Positions 58,258 to 64,000 of a DNA stretch of 64,000 nt are shown in pieces (the stretch's first letter is position 1; each line of letters begins with the position of its first letter). The translations under genes and the position numbers were made by a program. This DNA is from an uncultured Persicobacter sp. (GTDB lineage: Bacteria; Bacteroidota; Bacteroidia; Cytophagales; Cyclobacteriaceae): positions 1-64,000 of the forward strand of contig CANMKE010000002.1 in NCBI GenBank assembly GCA_947498325.1. The letters are read 5' to 3'. The notes beneath the pieces were generated by a model. It did not search any database, had not been told where the DNA came from, and saw only the letters and a list, made by a program, of their open reading frames with translations.

Positions 58258-60576
58258 ATGCATCAGGATAAACACCAAAAAGTCAGTGATATCATTGCTC
58301 AGGTGATGGATCTACCTCCAGAGCTTGCTCAGGCAAAGATTGATCTCTTGTCAGAGGGAGATGAGTCGGTGCGTAAAGAGGTTATGTCTTTGCTGAATTT
58401 TGTTGAGGAAAGCCCGATCACCAAGTCAGGTACAACCACTGCCAATAAAACCAAAAGTATTATTCAGCGTGTTGGCGCTGACACCCAGTTTACTTCCAAA
58501 AAGAAAATTTCTGTTCTTGAGCAATGGCGCAACCAACTGCTGGTCCCAAAAAGGGTTCGGGCACTGGCTTTGGCGTCCTGTTTATTGCTGATTTCATTAT
58601 GTGGTAACCTGTTCCGTTCAGGTGTTCGCCGAGAGATCATCAATCAGCAGCGCAAGGAACTCGAATCCATTCTTATTGCACAACATAAACTGCTGAAAAC
58701 ATGGGTGGGTAATCAGCTCACGGAAGTTTCCCGCGAGGTGTCTGACAGCACAGAGCTTCACCAGACTGCCGTAGAGATTTTACAGGCTTCCGCTCAAAAG
58801 CCATTCATTGATCGCACTTTCAAAGTAGATGCGCATAAACGTTTCGATACGCTCCTCGATAAAATCAAGGAGCAGGGGAATGCTTCGCTGATTGCAATTA
58901 TTGATTTATCGGGTGCTGTTGTAGCATTTCATAATAACGCAGTAGACAGCGCCACTGAAATTGAGGCAGACTCTACGCTGAATCATTATATCGTAGGCAC
59001 TTACATCTCAAAAGATTTGATGGGTATCCTGTCGGATCTTCGTGAAGGCCGTTCTGTGTTTCTTCCCCCATTTCAAGAACAGAAGAAGCACATCCTGATC
59101 GATAATTACAATACTTACTGTTACTTCTGCGCACCGATATATGACGAGCAGCGCCGCATTATTGGTGGGGTTGCTGTGGCCGCAAATCCGCAGCATCAGT
59201 TCTCGAAGCTTTTCAATATTGCACTTGAGGGAAAAGGAGGGGAGTCTTACGCTTTCGATCATGAAGGCCGCTTAATTTCCAAGACCCTCACAGAACTCGA
59301 TCAGGTAGGTTTGATTACCGCCAGTTCGGACACCATTCACCACAATAGCATTCAGGCCATGCGTGACCCTGAGGAAAGCTCCAACTACGTCAGGATTGTC
59401 CAGCGGGCCCTGGAAGCAAAGGGCACCACCTCTGATAGCCTCAACTATGGGACAGTGATGGAACCTTACCGCAATTATGCAGGCAAGGAAATGGTCGGGG
59501 CGTGGTATTGGCTTCCAGAGTATAATTTTGGGGTGGCGACAGAAGTAGAGGCTGATGAGGTTTTTGCGCCTATCCGCTATATCCGAATTGTGTATTTCCC
59601 GATGTTCTTTGTGATCATCATTCTTTCCATTTTGTTGTTCAACAGTAATGTAAATATCTCATTGCTGAAGAAAAAAGTCAGTAAGGCCAACCGAATGGGG
59701 CATTATATGATCAAGAAAAAAATTGGCGAAGGAGGCTTTGGGGAAGTTTATTTGGCAGAACACGCCTTCTTAAGACGGCCAACGGCAATTAAAGTCCTGA
59801 GAAAAGAGCTTATAGAGTCGGAACACCTGCAACGCTTCGAACGGGAGGTGCAGATGGTTGCCCGACTTTCACACCCGAACACGATCAGAATTTACGATTA
59901 CAATTACACCAAAGATGGTCGTTTTTATTATGCCATGGAGTTTCTTGATGGTATTTCACTGCAGGAGCTTGTCAAATTGCATGGGGAACAACCTATCGAG
60001 CGCGTGTTGCACATCCTGATGCAGGTTTCAAAATCACTGAAAGAAGCGCATCAGATGGGTTTGGTTCATCGCGACATTAAGCCGCAAAACATCATGCTTT
60101 GCAAGATTGGCGGAGAGCCTGATTACATCAAGGTACTTGATTTCGGTCTGGTGAAGGATATGCACGATGAAGAGGAAATCACGCAAATGAATCAGGTTGC
60201 TGGTACGCCTTCGTATCTTGCGCCAGAGCGTATGAGCAATCCCAAGCTGGCAGACCATCGGGTGGATATTTACTCCCTTGGTGCTATTGGCTTTTTCCTT
60301 TTGGGTAAAAAACTGTTGATCGATATGCTCTCCCAAAGTAATCTGGGGGGTAAGCCACTGACGAAAGATATGATCAATATCGACGCGTATCAAATGCAGG
60401 ATTTACCTTCGGAACTGATCGACTTCCTGTTCTCCTGTATGGCCTATGATATCAACGACCGGCCTGCAGACATCAATGAAGTACTGATGACCATTGAGCG
60501 GCTGCAAGAGCGCTACCATTGGACGGAAGCAAAGCGGAAGGAATGGTGGAAAAAATTTGACGCTTACGACGTATAA
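58258..60576 (+). CDS. transmembrane Ser/Thr protein kinase with extracytoplasmic Cache-like sensor
   Basis: A 772-aa protein of unusual order. Residues 1-100 are a cytoplasmic helical region. TM1 is at about 101-118 (ALALASCLLLISLCGNLF), then an extracytoplasmic ~330-aa region with dCache-like features (SLIAIIDLSGAVVAFHNN, YCYFCAPIYDEQRRIIGGVAVAAN, ESYAFDHEGRLISKT, GAWYWLPEYNFGVATEV), then TM2 at about 440-462. The kinase domain is C-terminal: IGEGGFGEVYLAEH, AIKVLRKEL, HRDIKPQN (His604), DFGLVKD and GTPSYLAPER. All catalytic residues are present. This is the reverse of the common PknB plan, where the kinase is N-terminal. It would couple a periplasmic signal to protein phosphorylation. Monocistronic. 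Confidence 0.9.
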   Translation: MHQDKHQKVSDIIAQVMDLPPELAQAKIDLLSEGDESVRKEVMSLLNFVEESPITKSGTTTANKTKSIIQRVGADTQFTSKKKISVLEQWRNQLLVPKRVRALALASCLLLISLCGNLFRSGVRREIINQQRKELESILIAQHKLLKTWVGNQLTEVSREVSDSTELHQTAVEILQASAQKPFIDRTFKVDAHKRFDTLLDKIKEQGNASLIAIIDLSGAVVAFHNNAVDSATEIEADSTLNHYIVGTYISKDLMGILSDLREGRSVFLPPFQEQKKHILIDNYNTYCYFCAPIYDEQRRIIGGVAVAANPQHQFSKLFNIALEGKGGESYAFDHEGRLISKTLTELDQVGLITASSDTIHHNSIQAMRDPEESSNYVRIVQRALEAKGTTSDSLNYGTVMEPYRNYAGKEMVGAWYWLPEYNFGVATEVEADEVFAPIRYIRIVYFPMFFVIIILSILLFNSNVNISLLKKKVSKANRMGHYMIKKKIGEGGFGEVYLAEHAFLRRPTAIKVLRKELIESEHLQRFEREVQMVARLSHPNTIRIYDYNYTKDGRFYYAMEFLDGISLQELVKLHGEQPIERVLHILMQVSKSLKEAHQMGLVHRDIKPQNIMLCKIGGEPDYIKVLDFGLVKDMHDEEEITQMNQVAGTPSYLAPERMSNPKLADHRVDIYSLGAIGFFLLGKKLLIDMLSQSNLGGKPLTKDMINIDAYQMQDLPSELIDFLFSCMAYDINDRPADINEVLMTIERLQERYHWTEAKRKEWWKKFDAYDV

Positions 60577-60580
60577 TAAA

Positions 60581-60612
60581 AAAGGCGAATCCTGAAAAGA
60601 TTCGCCTTTTTT
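60581..60612. terminator. bidirectional terminator between kinase gene and 60619 gene
   Basis: AAAGGCGAATC / GATTCGCCTTT (60581-60591 and 60599-60609), with A-run and T-run on the two sides. Confidence 0.92.
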
Positions 60613-60618
60613 GTATGC

Positions 60619-60987
60619 CTATTTTTTATCTGTATCTTTTTTCATCAGCCTCATGCGCTGAAGCATTTTCTTCTCCTTCTTCCAGAAGAAATCAAACTGG
60701 CCACAAATCCAGCCATAAACCAAAATCAAGATTTGATAACTTGGGAAAACCAATGCAATATAAGTGATGACTTTCAGCCAGAAAGGAGTGGCATCATCAT
60801 AACCAAAAAGGGCGAAAATCCCTTTTCGCATATAGGCTACCGTGGAGCCCGTCAGTGAAAAGACCAACAGCACCAACAACACTTGCTTAGTACTGTTGAG
60901 TTCCCATCTTTGAGCCAACTTCTCCAACCAACCTGATTTTTGCTCTTGCCCCATTTGGCTTTGAGTTTCTATTTTCTCTGATATCAT
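60619..60987 (-). CDS. small membrane protein (DUF6787-like)
   Basis: A 122-aa protein with three hydrophobic segments: VLLVLLVFSLTGSTVAY, FWLKVITYIALVFPSYQILILVYGW and a shorter one. The phrases KLAQRWELNSTKQVLLVLLVFSLTGSTVAYMRK and GQFDFFWKKEKKMLQRM match the pattern of a small Bacteroidota membrane family annotated DUF6787 (assignment from memory of the pattern). The N-terminus is hydrophilic. Function unknown; it converges on the kinase gene at a shared terminator. Confidence 0.72.
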   Translation of the reverse strand: MISEKIETQSQMGQEQKSGWLEKLAQRWELNSTKQVLLVLLVFSLTGSTVAYMRKGIFALFGYDDATPFWLKVITYIALVFPSYQILILVYGWICGQFDFFWKKEKKMLQRMRLMKKDTDKK

Positions 60988-61106
60988 CTATCCTAATCTT
61001 TCGACTTAACATACAAAAAAGTGATGCGTCGAAAATTATCACTTTTAGAAAGGAAAAGCAAACGCACAAATGAAATTAAGATGAGATCAGCCTTAAATCA
61101 CAATCA

Positions 61107-61271
61107 TTAATAGATCGTCTTATATTTTGTATTCCCTTTCCCGCGTTCTTTAATTGTTTTGGTCTTTCCATAAGATTTATACTTCTGTTGTGCACAAGAC
61201 GACAAACCTGACAAGCTCAGGATCAGCATGAATGCTGAAAACCAGTAAAATAGCTGCTTCAATACTTTCAT
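61107..61271 (-). CDS. 54-aa putative lipoprotein
   Basis: Encodes MKVLKQLFYWFSAFMLILSL then SGLSSCAQQK; the LSSC is a good lipobox, leaving a mature part of about 30 residues that is strongly basic (KYKSYGKTKTIKERGKGNTKYK). The complete frame and signal peptide support a real gene. Similar tiny basic lipoproteins occur in Bacteroidota and are uncharacterised. Lies between the 60619 membrane protein gene and the acyl-CoA dehydrogenase gene. Confidence 0.65.
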   Translation of the reverse strand: MKVLKQLFYWFSAFMLILSLSGLSSCAQQKYKSYGKTKTIKERGKGNTKYKTIY

Positions 61272-61353
61272 AAGTTGTGTGGTTATTTTTAATGGGTGAA
61301 CGGAAAAATGATTCTTCCTATCTCAAAGGTGGGACTTATGAATGTAATTTAAA

Positions 61354-61383
61354 ATAAAAAAACCGACCAAATGTGGTCGGTTT
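61354..61383 (-). terminator. terminator of the thiolase-acyl-CoA dehydrogenase unit
   Basis: AAACCGACCA / TGGTCGGTTT (61360-61369 and 61374-61383) with a minus-strand T-run. Confidence 0.88.
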
Positions 61384-61423
61384 CGAATAAAAAACAATAG
61401 AATTACACCATTGGACTAATGCA

Positions 61424-63229
61424 TTAGCCGAAAGGATATTGTCCTTTGTCTAAGCAATAATCCGCTACGAATCGTCTCGCATCTCTTAAATTATGTGGTT
61501 GAATTTTTGTGAATCGCTTCAAGCCCATGAGCATCATGCGCATCTCATCGCCTTCCGCAAAAGCATAAATCGCTTGTTTCCCTGCTGATGTCGCCTGATC
61601 TACGGCAAACTGCGCATAGATTTTCACCATCTCGATATGCACCTTTGCGGCTTCTTCTCCCTGAGCGGCAATAATTTTCTCGGTACGCAATACCGCTGAT
61701 TCCAAAGCATACACCTGAATCAGCATATCGGCGAGATTCATCAAAATTTCCTGCTCATCTTTGAGTGTAGCCATCAGTTTTTGAACTGCCGCACCAGCGA
61801 TCATCAAGCCTGCTTTCTTCAAATTTTTCAGCAACTTATGCTCTCCTGCCAAAATACGCTCGTCGTCATCTCCTCCAAAATCAGGAATTGAAGTCAGCTC
61901 TTTGGCCACTGCCATTGCAGGCGACATTAAATCAAGCTCCCCTTTCATGGCTCTTTTCAGCAACATGTCGATGGTAAGCATACGGTTAATCTCGTTCGTT
62001 CCCTCGAAAATCCGATTAATACGGGAATCACGGTAAGCTCGCTCCATTGGGGCATCTGCCGAGTAGCCCATACCTCCGTAAATCTGTACGCCCTCATCCA
62101 CTACATAATCCAGGGTTTCCGATCCATGTACTTTCAGCATCGCACACTCGATTGCAAATTCCTCCACGGCTTTCAGCTTGGCTTCCGCTTCAGACATTCC
62201 GTTGGCGATCAGTGCATCATAAGCATCGTCAATATTTTGCCCTGCGCGGTAAGTCGCCGCCTCCGAAGCATAAATTCTTGCCATCATTTCCCCTAATTTG
62301 TGCTTAATTGCCCCAAACTCTGAAATTGACTTCCCAAACTGCTTGCGTTCCTGTGCATAGCCAAGAGCATTTTGAATCACGCCTTTAGATGCGCCAAGTG
62401 TTGCCGAGGCCAATTTGATCCGACCAATATTCAGAATGTTCAGTGCTATTTTAAAACCATTCTGGCGATCTGAAAGCATATTTTCGACAGGCACTTTACA
62501 GTCGTTGAAGAAAATCTGACGGGTGGATGACCCTTTGATCCCCATCTTCTTTTCTTCCTCATTCATGGTTACCCCACCAAAATCCTTTTCAATGATAAAG
62601 GCCGTCAGGTTTTTATCGTCTTCAATTTTGGCAAAGACAATAAAAATGTCTGCAAACCCCCCATTGGTAATCCACATTTTTTGTCCGTTCACCAGGTAGT
62701 GCTTGCCATCAGCGGTTAGCTCTGCTTTGGTTTTTCCTGAATTGGCATCGGAACCAGAGTCTGGCTCTGTCAGGCAATAAGAGGCTTTCCATTCTCCCGA
62801 AGCCAGTTTAGGAAGGTATTTGGCTTTTTGGTCTTCATTGCCATAATACAAAATCGGCAATGTACCGATACCTGTATGTGCGGATAAAGCCACGGCGAAG
62901 GAATAGCCTGCACCCACCTTTTCGGCGATCAGCATGGAGGTGTTAAAGTCCATTCCGAAGCCACCATACTGCTCAGGAATAGAGGTTCCCAAAAGGCCAA
63001 GCTCACCAGATTTATCCAATAAAGAAGGCATCAGGTTAGGGTCAGACATTGCATCCAAAGCCTCCACATGCGGATGTACCTCATGGTCCACAAAGTCAGT
63101 ACAGGTCTGAGCAATCATCTTTTGCTCTTCATTCCACTCTTCGGGTGTAAAAACATCCTGAGGTTGAGTTTCCGAAATTAAGAACTCACCACCTTTTATC
63201 GCTTTCTTTTCTTGGTTTAGTGTTTCCAT
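61424..63229 (-). CDS. acyl-CoA dehydrogenase, long form with C-terminal extension
   Basis: A 601-aa FAD enzyme for the first step of beta-oxidation. The core (about 30-420) has YCLTEPDSGSDANSGKTKAEL, WITNGGFADIFIVFAKI, GFKIALNILNIGRIKLASATLGASKG and YGGMGYSADAPMERAYRDSRINRIFEGTNEINRML with the catalytic Glu region. The last ~170 residues are a helical extension (KLMATLKDEQEILMNLADML ...), as in the VLCAD/ACAD9-like class with the extra C-terminal domain. ATG 63229 starts METLNQEKK; the longer frame to 63307 covers the intergenic gap. It lies 77 bp downstream of the thiolase gene, probably co-transcribed. Confidence 0.92.
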   Translation of the reverse strand: METLNQEKKAIKGGEFLISETQPQDVFTPEEWNEEQKMIAQTCTDFVDHEVHPHVEALDAMSDPNLMPSLLDKSGELGLLGTSIPEQYGGFGMDFNTSMLIAEKVGAGYSFAVALSAHTGIGTLPILYYGNEDQKAKYLPKLASGEWKASYCLTEPDSGSDANSGKTKAELTADGKHYLVNGQKMWITNGGFADIFIVFAKIEDDKNLTAFIIEKDFGGVTMNEEEKKMGIKGSSTRQIFFNDCKVPVENMLSDRQNGFKIALNILNIGRIKLASATLGASKGVIQNALGYAQERKQFGKSISEFGAIKHKLGEMMARIYASEAATYRAGQNIDDAYDALIANGMSEAEAKLKAVEEFAIECAMLKVHGSETLDYVVDEGVQIYGGMGYSADAPMERAYRDSRINRIFEGTNEINRMLTIDMLLKRAMKGELDLMSPAMAVAKELTSIPDFGGDDDERILAGEHKLLKNLKKAGLMIAGAAVQKLMATLKDEQEILMNLADMLIQVYALESAVLRTEKIIAAQGEEAAKVHIEMVKIYAQFAVDQATSAGKQAIYAFAEGDEMRMMLMGLKRFTKIQPHNLRDARRFVADYCLDKGQYPFG

Positions 63230-63306
63230 AGTAGGGTATAGTTTGTTTTGTTGTTCAATAGGGGTTTGAAATGGTAGGTGCAGGGCATTCCCTCCACCTA
63301 CCAGCA

Positions 63307-64000
63307 TTATTTCAGCAATTCATAAATACCGGCAACGCCTTGGCCGCCACCGACACAGGCTGTGACCATTCCGTATTTTTGATTTCTGCGACGCATTTCA
63401 TTGAATAACTGTACCGACAATTTTGCTCCTGTACATCCCAGCGGGTGCCCAAGGGCAATGGCGCCACCATTCACATTCACAATGTCGGGGTTCAGCTCAG
63501 CACCCTTAATTACCCCTAATGACTGGGCAGCAAAGGCTTCATTCAATTCTATTTGTTCGATATCATTTAGTGACAATCCTGCCACTTTCAAAGCTTTAGG
63601 AATGGCCTCCACGGGGCCAATCCCCATCAGTTTAGGCTCAACACCTGCCACCGAATAACTTACCAGGCGGGCAATCGGCTCAAGGTTGTGTTCTTTGACC
63701 ATTGCTTCAGACATGACCATCACGAAAGCGGCACCATCTGAGGTTTGGGAAGAGTTACCGGCAGTTACCTGCCCACCCATAGCGAAAGCAGGGCGTAATT
63801 TGCCCAAGCCATCCACGGTCGAAGGGCGAGGGCCTTCATCGGTATCCACCGTAAACGAACGGCTCTTGCGTTTCATGTTTTCATCCAGATAAACCTCTTC
63901 AACGGTTACCGGAACGATCTCATCTTTGAATTTCCCTTGCTTGATCGCCTCCACTGCTTTGGCGTGAGATTTCACGGCAAACTCATCCGCTTCGGCTCTG
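63307..64000 (-). CDS. fadA: acetyl-CoA acyltransferase (thiolase), 3' part; gene runs off the window
   Basis: The C-terminal ~230 residues of a beta-oxidation thiolase that cleaves 3-ketoacyl-CoA. Visible are RAEADEFAVKSHAKA near the edge, GGQVTAGNSSQTSDGAA, IELNEAFAAQSLGV, VNVNGGAIALGHPLGCTGAK with the catalytic His, and the C-terminal CVGGGQGVAGIYE with the second active-site Cys. The N-terminal part with the nucleophilic Cys lies beyond 64000. The frame is open to the edge, so the internal GTG at 63975 is not the start. With the acyl-CoA dehydrogenase it forms a fatty-acid degradation unit, probably headed by a FadB-type gene outside the window. Confidence 0.93.
   Translation of the reverse strand, partial: RAEADEFAVKSHAKAVEAIKQGKFKDEIVPVTVEEVYLDENMKRKSRSFTVDTDEGPRPSTVDGLGKLRPAFAMGGQVTAGNSSQTSDGAAFVMVMSEAMVKEHNLEPIARLVSYSVAGVEPKLMGIGPVEAIPKALKVAGLSLNDIEQIELNEAFAAQSLGVIKGAELNPDIVNVNGGAIALGHPLGCTGAKLSVQLFNEMRRRNQKYGMVTACVGGGQGVAGIYELLK

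Overview
The window reads as chromosomal DNA of a free-living, probably marine or sediment, member of the Bacteroidota, most likely the order Cytophagales. The evidence is the gene content: a SusC-like TonB-dependent receptor with a carboxypeptidase-like plug extension, PD40/TPR envelope proteins, LytTR regulators with membrane domains, a DnaE polymerase with a fused proofreading exonuclease, PNGase F, and sulfatase and six-hairpin glycosidase genes. Promoters such as those of gltX, dnaE and mutS carry the Bacteroidota -7 element TAnnTTTG. Most genes are monocistronic, and many are closed by a strong hairpin-plus-T terminator, several of them shared between convergent genes. I saw no rRNA, tRNA, CRISPR array, intact insertion sequence or prophage.

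Layout. 0-6 kb: a 181-bp tandem repeat, an Ohr peroxidase, a GNAT acetyltransferase, a beta-barrel protein, a glycosidase lipoprotein and serine acetyltransferase. 6-10.6 kb: a TPR/PD40 secreted protein, gltX and a DUF805 protein. 10.9-15.7 kb: an unusual accessory block of small leftward expression units. It holds two paralogous secreted proteins of 112 and 115 aa, three tandem 632-642 bp cassettes that each encode a 30-aa peptide, and one decayed unit. All six loci share a homologous upstream region, with a TAnnTTTG-like box 36-40 bp and an AATGTTAA element 214-219 bp upstream of the ATG. The three cassettes and the 115-aa gene also share a 3' architecture of long hairpin, small hairpin and terminator. 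The 30-aa genes look like internally deleted derivatives of the larger gene that are still under coding selection. This is the best candidate in the window for an undescribed system.

16-26.6 kb: a fatty acid hydroxylase, icd, a TetR regulon (short-chain dehydrogenase, TetR, SRPBCC protein, two identical operators), the 1,439-aa DnaE and an unknown gene. 26.7-29.1 kb: an AT-rich accessory island with small ORFs behind repeated TAGCTA palindromes, an EcsC-family protein, and an HNH nuclease gene broken by a 68-bp tandem duplication. 29.1-44 kb: a sulfatase, a secreted protein, a phosphoesterase, a Fic protein, a CPBP protease between two 48-aa membrane proteins, PNGase F, LOG and DUF523 proteins, MscS, a TonB-dependent receptor and a LytTR regulator. 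44-64 kb: mutS, three tiny membrane proteins, MarC, metF, a HisA-like protein lacking the catalytic Asp, a two-component system with a divergent secreted protein, a class II ribonucleotide reductase, a Cache-linked Ser/Thr kinase, and an acyl-CoA dehydrogenase/thiolase pair that runs off the right edge.

Two families of REP-like palindromes, both ending in CCTAC or GTAGG, are scattered through intergenic regions, and two copies abut or supply stop codons. Five small genes of 34-57 codons plus the three 30-codon genes were found by reading intergenic sequence directly. They are supported by start/stop placement, composition, coupling or paralogy, not by database searches.
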